From Aegilops tauschii subsp. strangulata (lineage: Eukaryota > Streptophyta > Magnoliopsida > Poales > Poaceae), in NCBI RefSeq assembly GCF_002575655.3, contig NC_053040.3, positions 465,606,780-465,670,779 of the forward strand: a stretch of 64,000 bases of DNA, given 5' to 3'. This document shows, in pieces, positions 31,639 to 45,499 of the stretch. Below the pieces are notes generated by a model, which was not told the origin of the DNA, searched no databases, and saw only the letters and a list, made by a program, of their open reading frames with translations. The position numbers were made by a program, and so were the translations under genes. Numbering within the stretch: position 1 is the first letter of the stretch; each line of letters begins with the position of its first letter.

Positions 31639-34600
31639 TGTCAGGACCCCGATCCTAAGCCACATCGATCTAGCATCTAACACATCATATCACTTTGCGG
31701 CCTCACACACGGTATTACCACGGGTTTCGCCTTACCTGGCCCGGGACCGTTTGCGCCTTTCGGCTCACGTATATGATAGTGTCGCTAGCATCAATATGAC
31801 AGAGAACCCGGGCCGACATGACTAGTCGTGAACCCAAAGTGGCACTAACTTACGGGGACAGGCATACATGAACCAACATCGAACGTGTCGGTCATCAGCG
31901 TGTGAATCCTGCTGTAGCAACTGGGCTAACAGGACTCCGCGAACCCGGGCTGTAGCAGGCTAGCAGGACTCCGGAAGTCACCGCGTGACATTTCCCCGAA
32001 GGGACAGACACAGGAACGAAGTGGATCACATGCCGGCCAGTCTAGGTGTTCCAGAGCAGTAGCAACTGGGCTAGCAGGACTCCGGTAAACCGGGCTGTAG
32101 CAGACTACCATGGCTCAGTGGAAGCACTAGACTACATTTCCCCATAAGAGAGGCTACCAAGGATAGACAACTAGGTTATCGGATCCCACACATACCAAGC
32201 ATTTCAACAACATACACACAATATGCTCGATATGTGCAAATACAACATGGCATCACAACATGACTCTACAACTCAAAGTATTTATTCATTAGGCTACGAA
32301 GAGCCAGATATTACAAACATGGGTCTGATGACCCAACATTCAGAGCATACAAGTCAAAGCACATGCGGAAGCTTAACATGTTTGAGTACAGACATCTACA
32401 AATGAAAAAGGTTAAGAAGCCTGACTATCTACCAGACACTGCCGAGGGAACAAGATCGTAGTTGAGGTAACAAGCTAAACGTCGAAGTCCACGCGGAACT
32501 ACTAGTGAGGCTGAAGTCTCTCTGCAAAAACATAAATTAAGCAAATGTGAGTACAAATGTACCCAGCAAGACTTACATCAGAACTAGCTACATATGCATC
32601 AGTATCAACAAAGGGGGTGGTGGAGTTTAACTGCAGCAAGCCAGCTTTGACTCGGTGGCTATCCTGAACTACGACTGCAAGTAACTCTTTGAGGTGGCGC
32701 ACACGAGTCCACATATTCACCATATCAATACACCACTATGGATCCGCTCCCGTCTCCCTACGAGAACGCCATCCATAGCACTCACGCTTATCTTGCACAT
32801 TTTAGAGTATCCACTTTCACTTGTCTATGAACTGTACAGGCAACCCAGAAGTCCTTTACCGCGGACACGGCTATTCGAATAGATCATTTATAACCCTGCA
32901 GGGGTGTACTTCTTCACACACGCTCTCGCCACTTACCACCATGTACACGTCGTGTATCTCGGCAACCTTCAAGCGGAAGCCTGGCGAGGGAGTCGGCCAT
33001 GACCTGACTAACCACACAAGTCTCTAGTCCAGGTTTATCACCTATTCGGGTTCCATCCGCGAGGAGATCCGGCCGGGGTTTCGCTCACAGCCCCAAACGA
33101 TGTGTGCAGGGTTCCCGAGACACCAAACGGGCGCCCGGTACACCGTGCCATGGTGTATCTACCGCATCATAGCCCATCCCTAGGGTCAGCGCTACGCACA
33201 GCCTCCAACACATATCCTACAAACACCAGAAACTAGTTGCAACTCCTGGACAGAGATCAAGGTGATTAATAAGTCGAGAGAGTCCATTAAGGATCCCAAT
33301 GTGTGGTAGTAGCTGTTCATGGATCACAAACACAGAACTCAGTTCCTGAGGACGGCTTCAATGAGACAACCCACCATGTACTCCTACATGGCCTCTCACC
33401 GCTACCTTTACCAAATCGTGTTCACACACTTAGCTCACGCACAGTAAGACATGTTCATCACCATTCCAATTCATCCCATATGAATCAGACCTGACTCAAC
33501 TCTAAGCAGTAGCAGGCTTGACAAACAAGCATGAATGAGTAGGCACATCAGGGCTCAAACAACTCCTACTCATGCTAGTGGGTTTCATCTATTTACTGTG
33601 GCAATGACAGGTCATGCAGAGGAAAAGGGGTTCAACTACCGCAGCATGTAACAGTTGAATCGTTGTTGTCCTAATGCAGTAAAAGAGAGCAGGAGCGAGA
33701 GAGTGGGATTGTATCGGAATGAACAAGGGGGTTTTGCTTGCCTGGCACTTCCGAAGATAATATAGCTCTTCATCGGTGTCATCGAACTCATCGTCGGAAC
33801 CACGTCTACTGAGAGGGGACAAATACCGGTAACAGAGAAGGAAAACACAATCAATGCAATGCACAATATGATGCATGAACATGACATGTCAATATGCTGT
33901 GTTTTGAGCTAATGCAAGTAAAACGAGAGGGGTTTGGGTCATTTTGAACCAAAGATTCAAAGTTCAAACTCATTTGTGATCTTAAATAGTGCTTTATCAT
34001 GTTTTGCACTAAACAGCAAGTTAACTTGTTTAAACATGCATGAATCCAGGACAGATGGATAGATTGGATTTTTCTGATCATTTTTCATATATAACACTTT
34101 GCATTTGGAGTTACAGATTAATTTCTATGAATTTTTGAAGTTAGCACTATTTTTTGAAATTTCCTGAATAAGAATAAATCCAGAAAATTCTTTGCTGCGT
34201 CAGCACTACGTCACTGTGACGTCAACAGGTCAATGGGGCAGTCCAGGTCAAACTGACCAGTGGGCCCCGTGTGTCAGTAACTAAACTAAACTAACTAGGT
34301 TTAGTTAACACTAATCTAGGTTAGTTAGCAGGGCGTCCCCTCCTGTCAGTGACTAGGGAGGGGGAGTCAAACTGGGGTCAACCTTGGTCAAACTCGCCGG
34401 AGTTGACCCGGGACTCGTCGCCGGCAAGGCCAGGGACGGCGGAGAGGCGCGGTTTCGCACTCCGGCGACCAAATCGACGGCAGAGTGCATCTACGTGGAG
34501 CTGGGAGCGAGCCGCATCGAGTGGTGCTGGAGTTTGAGCTCAAGGTCGCCGGAAACGATGCCGGCGACGTGTTTGGCGGCTGCCGGAGCTCGGACGAGCT

Positions 34601-35737
34601 CGCACTCGTCGCTAGGAGGCACGGCGAGGTGCGTGGAGTGGTGCTACGGGCTGCTAGGGCTGCGGCGAACGCGGTGACGCGCTTGGCTTCAAGCCAGCGT
34701 GGCTGTGGCCACGACGGCGATGTGTAGAGGCGGCGGCGCGTGCGGGCGAGCTTGGTGCAGTGGCTACGGTGCACGAGAAGGCAAACGGAGAGGAGGAGGA
34801 TGTAGCAGGGCTAACGGCGGTTGCAGGGGAGCGAACTGCGAGCTTGGAGGAGGTCAGATGGCAACGGGGCGGCGAGAGGGATCTCCGGCGATGGGCGGTG
34901 AAGACGAGGTCGAGGAGGCGTCTCCGGGGCGTGCGAGCGCTCGGGGATCCGCTGCTCGATGAAGCGGACGGTGGCGAAGCTCGGGGACACGTCGGGGAGG
35001 CGAGGGGGCGACGGTGGCTGCGGCTACTACGGCGGCGCAGGCGCTGCTGCGTCGGCCATGGCGGGGAGAGGGCAAGGGAGAGAACCAGGGGAAAAGTGAG
35101 ACGTCCAGGGGTCGGGGCGGCGAGGTGGAACTCACCCACGCGTCCAGCGGCTCGGCGGCAAGCAGGTGACGGCATGGCGATCTCGGGCGCGCCGGCGCTC
35201 ACCTCTCTGCATGCCTGGCGAGAGGAAGCAGCTGACTGGCCATGGGCCAGCACAGTGCTGGGCCGCCAGGTAGGTTTTGTCAGGTAAGTTTCTCCTTCCT
35301 TTTTATTTGTTTCAATTTTCTATTTCTTCTGTAGCTTCAGGGCTTTATTAAAAACACCTAGACATTCCCAAAAAATCATGAAACTACTCATGGCTACTGT
35401 TTAAAGTATACACAACAGTAAGCATTTTAGTTTATGATTATTTGGACATTTAAAATATTTTATAGCATTTAAATGTCCAAATGAAAATAACATATGATTT
35501 AATCCAGTGACCTTATGATGTCCTAGAAAAGTGTGCACCATTTTTGTCAGAGGTTCTAGACCAAGGCAAAGGTGATGAACATTTTAGATGGGCATTTCAG
35601 GTTCATTGGAAAGATTTTAGTAAACCCTAGTTGGATTGAGGGGGCGCTGGGGGTTTCTGTCATCCCCATTTCAACTTTCTGTGAAAAGTAAACATGATGC
35701 AGTCACTCTAATGCATGCACTGACTAGGGTTGTGACA
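31639..35737 (-). repeat. Element 3 3' LTR
   Basis: In element orientation it starts TGTCACAACCC at 35737 and ends GGGGTCCTGACA at 31639. It contains a GC-rich leader (about 34380-35280), an exon-like module (33742-33805), the CCTGCAGG block (32863-32909), a GTACTCAC block (about 32555-32610) and an internal repeat around GCAACTGGGCTAACAGGAC (31917 and 32060). Open frames of up to 199 codons in the GC-rich part are low-complexity and not called as genes. Confidence 0.9.
33742..33805 (-). other. Exon-like module in element 3 3' LTR
   Basis: The 64-bp minus-strand segment from CTCAGTAG| to GTGCCAG|GCAAGC reads RGSDDEFDDTDEELYYL in one frame. The second LTR has it at 41487-41550. Confidence 0.35.
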
Positions 35738-35750
35738 ACTCACCCCCACT
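35738..35750 (-). other. Polypurine tract of element 3
   Basis: On the minus strand TAGTGGGGGTGAGT abuts the LTR start TGTCAC. About 20 bp upstream is AATCTCGGGACGAGATT, a sequence also found before the tract in element 5. Confidence 0.75.
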
Positions 35751-36200
35751 AAACAAGAATCTCGTCCCGAGATTCAAGACGTGAGGTAAGAAGGTAGAGG
35801 GGACACAAAGCTAACACAATCTTCACGATCCAGGTTGCACTTCATAAGAACATTCATTCAATCATCCTCTTTGTCTCGACGTCCTACTCTGAGAACTCCA
35901 TCCAACATGACAACTAGAGGAAAAGGAAACTCTGGAAGGATCGATCTTCCCGGAGGTCGAACAACTCAGGATCAACTCACGGAATGAGACATAGCAACAT
36001 CTCTCGAGCTGAGACACGAAGCACACATCTAGAGGGATGGAGTGGAACAGATGACGAGGGTTCACTAGGTAGACAACAATTCCACACCTAAGAGGGTGGT
36101 GAACGGTTGTCAACGTAGCTAGGATTTGAGTTGCCATGATACCATAACGAGACACCCTAGAGAAGGATGACTTGTAGAATTATCCCTTAAGTGGCAGAAG
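35751..36200 (-). pseudogene. Possible integrase C-terminal remnant of element 3
   Basis: The minus strand shows weak resemblance to the tail of gypsy integrases: an FHVS-like start, an ATW..E-like segment, and SRDE directly before the polypurine tract. It is heavily frameshifted. The call rests on position and short motifs only. Confidence 0.35.
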
Positions 36201-37299
36201 AATTACTTTTGATTCAGAGATCAATAAAATTCTCTATACCATCCTAGGGCAAATCTCGAGCAATCATTTGAAGGAGTTCGAAAGGATGACATACCCTGAC
36301 TAGAATGGACGATGTGGACTACCTTGTTGAAGACAACGTAATGGATGATCTCTACTTATCATCGGAAATGGATGGAACCCGTGGTAGGATGGCACAAAGG
36401 CGGTGCAAGATGGGAGTAAAATGCAAATGCTGGAAATGATTCTAGTAACTGGGGAGAAACTCAACAGATGAGAGTGATTCCACTGTTGAATGGTTCTAGC
36501 ATAATCGAGGAAACCGAGAGCACAAGGACCTCTGAGGATCAACTTCTAGAATAAGTTGCACTAAATCCTCATGGAGAAGATGGTTAAATAGCTCAATCAA
36601 GATACTACAATGATAGATCTTCCGGATAGGTGTGTCGTCCAGAACATCAACCTTGTCGGGACCTACATCATAGATCTTGGAAAAGTTCCAACCGTCATAT
36701 CTGCCTGAGATTCAGATCTGGTTGGTAACAGGATATTCCAGACTCACCGAGTCTAGAAGAAAATGAAAGTTTGCAACACAAATCGACGAGATGGCATTGC
36801 GAGATTCTCGGGAAATGGACTATGGTAGTAAGCTCCAAAGCATGAGCTGGATCTGCTAAACACATGTGGACATGCTGTCCCAGACAAGCATGACCACATA
36901 GTAGTCTTACAATGAAACACTACCGAGTCCTAGTTGGGAACCATCATCAAGGATATCGAAGTCCTTGCATAAGTCATATGATTAGCACTTATGCAGAAAC
37001 TTCTTCTCCCTGAACAAATCAGCCAGTGGCTTGGTGTGCTAGGGAATACATATGGAATGGAGGTAATTAATCTACCAAACCACAGAATACTTCGCACATG
37101 CATGACTGACTTGGGACGATTCCAGGGAAGCAAAACTAACTTTCTCAAATTCACGGCGGCAACTTGCATCGAATGCACATGAATGAGAGGGAGGCACTTC
37201 TTTCATCCAACATATGCTTCACGAACGGGACATGAAGATAATGCTTATAAAAGTTTCCAACACTAGCTTAATGTTCAACATGATTCATGGCGGAGACAA
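36201..37299 (-). other. Element 3 internal region, left half, no readable gene
   Basis: Only short ORFs with no recognisable domain. The position between RT and integrase tail suggests decayed RNase H/integrase sequence. Confidence 0.4.
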
Positions 37300-37690
37300 A
37301 ATGCTGCTGATGGACTCAATAGCAACTCATCGGAATTTCCATATCACTGGACTCCCACCATTATGTGAACACGGTGATAGCATTGGTCGGACCAAAAGAT
37401 GTAATGGTGTATGCTCGAGGGATCAACCACGAGTAAGACAACATTACGAACATCGTTGGTTCTGATTTGACTTGACGATAGCCCATACTCAAGTCAAGTT
37501 TTGACAAGACAATAGATCCTACAACTGATCACGAGGACCAATTGGTGAAGATATCATCTTTCTTCAACACATGCACAAACACAAAGATATCCCTTCATAA
37601 AGAACCAAATTCGGCAAAGCTTTTTATCTTCCAACTCTCCAAGTTGTTGTTTAGCTTAACCAACTAGCTCAGGGGTATCCCAAACATATC
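37300..37690 (-). pseudogene. Decayed gypsy reverse transcriptase of element 3
   Basis: Reading the minus strand and allowing frame changes, the order of gypsy RT motifs is visible. An EL.EL.KQL.EL helix is near 37635-37670. An FV..(K)KKDD segment is near 37540-37590. A GYRQVKI segment, corresponding to GYHQ(L)KI, is near 37465-37500. A region resembling the SFGLTNA box is near 37385. Stops and frameshifts occur every few dozen bases, so nothing functional remains. The motif order fits the chromovirus/Tekay group of Ty3 elements, but I cannot assign a family. Confidence 0.5.
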
Positions 37691-39366
37691 CTTGGAGAAA
37701 GGGTGGTTTATGGAAAAAAAACAACTTGATCACGAACTCAACATAGCGGTCAGGTGACAACCTGGTAATACTTCCGAGAAGATATTTGGAAAATCACGAA
37801 CCACCGATATGTCTCTAAGCTCGAGAACAATCTTGCTTTTCAGGGCAAGATGATATGATCAAATAAACAAGGATTGACACTATCCTAACTCATTGATCGA
37901 AAAGTGCACCGGAAATAAGGACTAGGTAGCACGATAAACCTTAGGGTGATGATTCAATAATCAACACGCTAAGGATAAGATTATTGTCCATTATCTACCA
38001 AGCAACACAGTTGGTAGGAGTATTGATTCCACACATCACGATTCACTTGTCGGCATTCCGGTTGCGACAACACGAAACCGAGGAATGAATAATGATGGTG
38101 AGAAGTATCACTACGTCAAGAATTCATGAGAGATGATGCAGTTCTCATGACAATCCTGACATAAAGGGGGTAATACTCCGAGGTAGAACAGAACAAAAGC
38201 TTGATTGCATTTGATCTGCGGAATACAACTGCTTTGACCCAATCCTAGATATGGTTGAGGTACTGGGGTTTGTTTCTCCTAGTCATTCCGAATAGAATGG
38301 CTTGACGGACCACAAGAATAATAGGCATCGATGAACACGAATGCGCGACTACTCCTGACTATCAATTGATAGACGGGGGTCAGAATACAACTAAAGAGAG
38401 ACAACTCAAAAGAACATACGATTTTATGAGGTGTGGATGCATAGATTTAGTATGTCAAACAAGTTCAACATATTTCTTCTGGATAACCCATGCAGAGAGG
38501 TAGGATTGGCAGAGTCACAAGTATAATGGAGAACTCATCGAGAGCACTCTAGTTGTGATTTTTTGGTTTAAACGAATTTCTGCCAAGGGTGGTTCATGGT
38601 ATTTGGAAGAATGATATACCACGGACCTCGAGGACTATCGCAAAGGTTAATAATATCCTAAAGGCACTAGCAAACACTATCAACATGGGGTAAGTAGAGT
38701 GAATCTTGGGTTCAAGAACCCAGGAATAGAATACCTACTAACTAAATGGCATCACATGATGCTTTCAAGAATGGCGGCCAGAATCATCACACTGGGAACA
38801 AAAGCATTGCTAGATTACTAGGTGATTTTCCAGGATGCCTAGGGTCATAATACTAGCTCCATCTTATATGTCGAGGCAGTAGAATACCCCAACTCAGCAA
38901 TTAGTGTGATTAACCTGGCCTAAAAGAACAACAAAACCAGAGGGAAAGGATTTTGCAAATGCATCAGATGGTTTAGAAACCTGGGATGACTCGGACATCA
39001 TAACGGCTGTAAATGCTCAAAGGATTTGAGACATCCTGCAAAAATGGTGGCATAACCACTCAGAAGCACAATATCAAGGTTCCGAGATCAACTGTCAACA
39101 CATGGAAGTAATAAAAACTGAACTGAGGCTTGAGACCAACAATCCTACGAGTCTACGGATTAGTAACACGTGATCCTAATAGAAAGATGAGAAACCTAGT
39201 TCTTAATCCCCGTAGAAGAGAAGAGGGTGACCCAGATCAGAGGACATAAGGTAAAGGAGTAAAAAGAGCCTTACGTTCCATCACACAATCAATTCCCCTA
39301 CATATACTAAAGCATTTCTAGACTCAACTTCGACCAGTTTGGCTTGGTAATCCTACAGGCAGTCAC
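37691..39366 (-). other. Element 3 internal region, right half, no readable gene
   Basis: This is where gag and protease would be expected. I see no zinc knuckle, protease motif or ORF above 60 codons. Confidence 0.45.
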
Positions 39367-39378
39367 GCTCTGATACCA
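39367..39378 (-). other. Primer-binding site of element 3, tRNA-iMet
   Basis: On the minus strand TGGTATCAGAGC lies four bases inside the 5' LTR end, a perfect match to the initiator tRNA-Met primer site. Confidence 0.85.
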
Positions 39379-39382
39379 AAGC

Positions 39383-42300
39383 TGTCGGGACCCCGATCCT
39401 AAGCCACATCGATCTAGCATCTAACACATAATATCACTTTGCGGCCTCACGCATGGTATTCCCACGGGTGTCGCCTTACCTGGCCCGGGACCGTTTGTGC
39501 CTTTTGGCTCACGTATATGATAGTGTCGCTAGCATCCATATGACAGAGAACCCGGGCCGACATGACTAGTCGTGAACCCAAAGTGGCACTAACTTACAGG
39601 GACATGCATACATGCACCAACATAGAATGTGTCGGTCATCAGCGTGTGAATCCGGGATGTAGCAACTGGGCTAACAGGACTCCGGGAACCCGGGCTGTAG
39701 CAGGCTAGCAGGACACCGGAAGTCACCGCGTGACATTTCCCCGAAGGGACAGACACAGGAATGAAGTGGATCACATGCCGGCCAGTCTAAGTGTTCCGGA
39801 GCAGTAGCAACTGGGCTAGCAGGACTCCGGTAAACCGGGCTATAGCAGACTACCATGGCTCAGTGGAAGCACTAGACTACATTTCCCCATAAGAGAGGCT
39901 ACCAAGGATAGACAACTAGGTTGTCGGATCCCACACATACCAAGCATTTCAACAACATACACACAATATGCTTGATATGTGCAAATACAACATGGCATCA
40001 CAACATGACACTACAACTCAAAGTATTTATTCATTAGGCTCCGAAGAGCCAAATATTACAAACATGGGTCTGATGACCCAACATTCAGAGCATACAAGTC
40101 AAAGCACATGCGGAAGCTTAACATGTCTGAGTACAGACATCTACAAATGAAAAAGGCTGAGAAGCCTGACTACCTACCAGACACTGCCGAGGGCACAAGA
40201 TCGTAGCTGAGGTAACAAGCTAAGCGTCGAAGTCCACGCGGAACTACTAGTGAGACTGAAGTCTCTCTTCAAAAACATAAATTAAGCAAACGTGAGTACA
40301 AATGTACCCAGCAAGACTTACATCAGAACTAGCTACATATGCATCAGTATCAACAAAGGGGGTGGTGGAGTTTAACTATAGCAAGCCAGCTTTGACTCGG
40401 TGGCTATCCGGAACTACGACTGCAAGTAACTCTTTGAGGTGGCGCACACGAGTCCACATATTCACCATATCAATACACCACTATGGATCCGCTCCCGTCT
40501 CCCTACGAGAACGCCATCCATAGCACTCACGCTTATCTTGCGCATTTTAGAGTATCCACTTTCACTTGTCTATGAACTGTACAGGCAACCCAGAAGTCCT
40601 TTACTGCAGACACGGCTATTCGTATAGATCATTTATAACCCTGCAGGGGTGTACTTCTTCACACACGCTCTCGCCACTTACCACCATGTACACATCGTGT
40701 ATCTCGGCAACCTTCAAGCGGAAGCCTGGCAAGGGAGTCGGCCACGACCTGACTAACCACACAAGTCTCTAGTCCAGGTTTATCGCCTATTCGGGTTCCA
40801 TCCGCGAGGAGATCCGGCCAGGGTTTCGCTCACTGCCCCAAACGATGTGTGCGGGGTTCCCGAGACACCAAACGGGCGCCCGGTACACCGTGCCACGGTG
40901 TATCTACCGCATCATAGCCCACCCCTAGGGTCAGCGCTACGCATGGCCTCCAACACATATCCTACAAACACCAGAAACTAGTTGCAACTCCTGGACAGAG
41001 ATCAAGGCGATTAATAAGTCGAGAGAGTCAATTAAGGATCCCAATGTGTCGTAGTAGTTGTTCATGGATCACAAACACAGAACTCAGTTCCTGAGGACGT
41101 CTTCAATGAGACAACCCACCATGTACTCCTACATGGCCTCTCACCGCTACCTTTACCAAATCGTGTTCACACACTTAGCTCACGCACAGTAGGACATGTT
41201 CATCACCATTCCAATTCATCCCCGATGAATCAGACCTAACTCAACTCTAAGCAGTAGCAGGCATGACAAACAAGCATGAATGAGTAGGCACATCAGGGCT
41301 CAAAAAACTCCTACTCATGCTAGTGGGTTTCATCTATTTACTGTGGCAATGACAGGTCATGCAGAGGAAAAGGGGTTCAACTACCGCAGCATGTAACAGT
41401 TGAATCGTTGTTGTCCTAATGCAGTAAAAGAGAGAAGGAGCGAGAGAGTGGGATTGTATCGGAATGAACAAGGGGGTTTTGCTTGCCTGGCACTTCTGAA
41501 GATAATATAGCTCTTCATCGGTGTCATCGAACTCATCGTCGGAACCACGTCTACTGAGAGGGGACAAATACCGGTAACAGAGAAGGAAAACACAACCAAT
41601 GCAATGCACAATATGATGCATGAACATGACATGTCTATATGCTGTGTTTTGAGCTAATGCAACTAAAACCAGAGGGGTTTGGGTCATTTTGAACCAAAGA
41701 TTCAATGTTCAAACTCATTTGTGATCTTAAATAGGGCTTTATCATGTTTTGCACTAAACAGAAAGTTAACTTGTTTAAACATGCATGAATCCAGGACAGA
41801 TGGATAGATTGGCTTTTTCTGATCATTTTTCATATATAACACTTTGCATTTGGAGTTACAGATTAATTTCTATGAATTTTTAAAGTTAGCACTATTTTCT
41901 GAAATTTCCTGAATACGAATAAATCCAGAAAATTCTTTACTGTGTCAGCACTACGTCACTGTGACGTCAACAGGTCAACGGAGCGGTCTAGGTCAAACTG
42001 ACCAGTGGGCCCCGTGTGTCAGTAACTAAACTAAACTAACTAGGTTTAGTTAACACTAATCTAGGTTAGTTAGCAGGGCGTCCCCACCTGCCAGTGACTC
42101 GGGAGGGGGAGTCAAACTGGGGTCAACCTGGGTCAAACTCGCCGGAGTTGACCCGGGACTCGTCGCCGGCAAGGCCAGGGACGGCAGAGAGGCGCGGTTT
42201 CGCACTTCGGCGACCAAATCGACGACGGAGTGCATCTACATGGAGATGGGAGCGAGCCGCGTCGAGTGGTGCTGGAGTTTGAGCTCAGGGTCGCCGGAAA

Positions 42301-43481
42301 CGACGTCGGCGACGTGTTTGGCGGCTGCCGGAGCTCGGACGAGCTCGGAATCATCGCTAGGAGGCACGGCGAGGTGCGTGGAGCGGTGCTACGGGCTGCT
42401 AGGGCTGCGGCGAACACGGTGACGCGCTTGGCTTCAAGCCAGCGTGGCTGTGGCCACGATGGCGATGTGTAGAGGCGGCGGCGCGTGCGGGCGAGCTTGG
42501 TGCAGTGGCTACGGTGCACGAGAAGGCAAACAGAGAGGAGGAGGACGTAGCAGGGCTCACGGCGGTTGCAGGAGAGCGAACGGCAAGCTCGGAGGAGGTC
42601 GGAGGGAGACGGGGCGGCGAGAGGGATCTCGGGCGATGGGTGGTGAAGACGAGGTCGAGGAGGCGTCTCCGGGGCGTGCGAGCGCTCGGGGCTCGGCTGC
42701 TCGATGAAGCGGACGGTGGCGAAGCTCGGGGACACTTCGGGGAGGCGAGGTGGGGACGGTGGCTGCGGCTACTACGGCAGCGCGGGCGCTGCTGCGTCGG
42801 TCATGGTGGGGAGAGGGCGAGGGAGAGAACCAGGGGAAAAGTGAGACGTCCAGGGGTCGGGGCGGCGAGGTGGAACTCACCCACGCGTCCAGCGGCTCGG
42901 CGGCAAGCAGGTGACGGCGTGGCGAGCTCGGGCGCGCCGGCGCTCACCTCTCTGCCTGCCTGGCGAGAGGAAGCAGCTGACTGGCCATGGGCCAGCATAA
43001 TGCTGGGCCGCCAGGTAGGTTTTGTCAGGTAAGTTTCTCCTTCCTTTTTATTTGTTTCAGTTTTCTATTTCTTCTGTAGCTTTAGGGCTTTATTAAAAAT
43101 ACCTAGACATTCCCAAAAATCAGGAAACTACTCATGACTACTGTTTAGAGTATATACAACAGTAAGCATTTTACTTTATGATTATTTGGACATTTAAAAT
43201 ATTTTAGAGCATTTAAATGTCCAAATGCAAATAACATATGATTTAATCCAGTGACCTTATGATGTCCTAGAAAAGTGTGCACCATTTTTGTCAGAGGTTC
43301 TAGACCAAGGCAAAGATGATGAACATTTTAGAAGGGCTTTTCGGGTTCATTGAAAAGATATTAGTAAACCCTAGTTGGATTGAGGGGGTGCTGGGGGTTT
43401 TTGTCATCCCCATTTCAACTTTCTGTGAAAAGTAAACATGATGCAGTCACTCTAATGCATGCACTGACTAGGGTTGTGACA
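39383..43481 (-). repeat. Element 3 5' LTR
   Basis: This is the second LTR, the same length as the first and very similar throughout, with scattered substitutions and a few small indels. It holds the corresponding blocks: exon-like module 41487-41550 and CCTGCAGG block about 40612-40653. The close similarity suggests a comparatively recent insertion. Confidence 0.9.
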
Positions 43482-43486
43482 CAATG

Positions 43487-45135
43487 ATGGAAGGTGAGAG
43501 TGTGTATAATCCATGGAGTTGACATTAGTCATAAAGAACTGACATACTTATTGCAAAAATCTACAAGTCATCAAAACCAAGCACTACACGCATGCTCCTA
43601 AGGGAAGGGTTGGTAGGAGTTAACCATCGCGCGATCCCGACCTCCACACAAAGGATGACAATCAATGAAATACCTCATGCTTCAAATTTGTTACACAACG
43701 GTTACCATACGTGCATGCTACGGGATTTGCAAACCTCAACACAAGTATTTCTCAAATTCACAATTACTCAACTAGCTTGACTCTAATATTACCATCTTCA
43801 TATCTCAAAACAATCATCAAGTATCAAACTTCTCATAGTATTCAATCCACTCTATATGAAAGTTTTTATTATATCCCTCTTGGATGCTCATCATATTAGG
43901 ACTAAATAATAACCAAAGCAAATTACCATGCTGTTCTAAAGACTCTCAAAATAATATAAGTGAAGCATGAGAGTTCATCTATTTCTTCAAAATAAAACCA
44001 CCACCATGCTCTATTAAGATATAAGTGAAGCACTAGAGCAACCGACAAACTACTCCGAAAGATATAAGTGAAGATCAATGAGTAGTAGAATAATTATGTA
44101 ACTATGTGAAGACTCTCTAACATTTAAGAATTTCAGGTCTTGGTATTTTATTCAAACATCCAGCAAAACAAAATAAAATAAAATGACGCTCCAAGCAAAA
44201 CACATATCATGTGGTGAATAAAAATATATCTCCAAGTAAAGTTACCGATGAACGAAAACGAAAGAGGGGATGCCATCCGGGGCATCCCCAAGCTTAGGCT
44301 CTTGGTTGTCCTTGAATATTACCTTGGGGTGCCTTGGGCATCCCCAAGCTTAGGCTCTTGCCACTCCTTATTCCATAGTCCATCGAATCTTTACCCAAAC
44401 TTGAAAACTTCACAACACAAAACTCAACAGAAAACTCGTAAGCTCCGTTAGTATAATAAAATAAATCACCACTTAGGTACTGTTGTGAACTCATTATAAA
44501 TTCATATTGGTGTAATATCTACTGTATTCTAACGTCTCTATGGTTCATACCCTCCGATACTACTCATAGATTCATCAAAATAAGCAAACAGCACATAGAA
44601 AACAGAATCTGTCAAAAACAGAACAGTCTGTAGTAATCTGTATCATTTGAATACTTCTGTAACTCCAACAATTCTTAAATAAACTTATGGACGTGAGGAA
44701 TTTGACTATTAATCATCTGCAAAAAGAATCAACCTAAAATCACTCTCCAGTAAAAAATGGTAGCTAATCTCGTGAGCGCAAAAGTTTCTGTTTTTTACAG
44801 CAAGATCGCAAAGACTTCACCCAAGTCTTCCCAAAGGTTCTACTTGGCACAAACACTAATTAAAACATAAAACCACATCTAAACAGAGTCTAGATGAATT
44901 ATTTATTACTAAACAGGAGCAAAAAGCAAGGAACAAAAATAAAATTGGGTTGCCTCCCAACAAGCGCTAACGTTTAACACCCCTAGCTAGGCATGATGAT
45001 TTCAATGATGCTCACATAAAAGATAAGAATTGAAACATAAAGAGAGCATCATGAAGAATATAACTAGAACATTTAAGCCTAACCCACTTCCTATGCATAG
45101 GGATTTTGTGAGCAAACAATTTATGGGAACAAGAA
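43487..45135 (-). other. Element 6 non-coding region, ORF-proximal part
   Basis: It continues the region interrupted by element 3. It contains two copies of the PPT-like AAGCTTGGGGATGCCC (minus strand, about 44283 and 44340) and three GAAGTG-bearing copies of the 18-bp repeat (43951, 44017, 44060). No gene is seen. Confidence 0.7.
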
Positions 45136-45499
45136 TCAACTAGCATAGGAAAGCAAACACAAGCATAACTTCAGGATTTTAAGCACATAGAGAGGAAACT
45201 TGATATTATTGCAATTCCTACAAGCATACGTTCCTCCCTCATAATAATTTTCAGTACCATCACAAATGAATTCAAAAATATAACTATCACATAAAGCATT
45301 CTTTTCGTGATTTACAAGCATAGAATTTTTATTACTCTCCACATAAGCAAAATTCTTCTCATTCGGAATAGTGGGAGTATCATAAGAAACTCGCATACTA
45401 TAAATTGTTTCAACATTAAAAGAGTAATGTTCAGAAAAACGTTAATCATAATCATGACAAGTTTTATAAATATAATCATCACTACTTTATATAGCATAA
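45136..45499 (-). pseudogene. Gag-like ORF of element 6, C-terminal part
   Basis: After removing element 5 and one GTGTC copy, the frame of 62794-63942 continues here without a shift. Two stops (TAA near 45488 and TAA near 45446) break it. It ends at the stop at 45136-45138. The piece from 45396 is open and Tyr/Cys-rich (EGGTYACRNCNNIKFPLY). No named domain is recognised. Confidence 0.6.

Larger units (their letters stand above)
31639..43481 (-). mobile_element. Element 3: antisense Ty3/gypsy element with 4.1-kb LTRs
   Basis: Two LTRs of equal length (31639-35737 and 39383-43481, both 4,099 bp) flank 3.6 kb of decayed internal sequence. The 5-bp duplication CAATG is at 31634-31638 and 43482-43486. 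Orientation is antisense because the tRNA-iMet primer site lies next to the right LTR and the polypurine tract next to the left one. Gypsy RT remnants confirm the superfamily. The internal region is too short for a full gag-pol, so it is degenerate or non-autonomous. Confidence 0.93.

Noticed and set aside
34388..35287. Several 100-200 codon frames on both strands, repeated at 42094-43032
   Set aside because: They lie in the GC-rich part of the element 3 LTRs. The repetition is the LTR pair, and no domain is visible.
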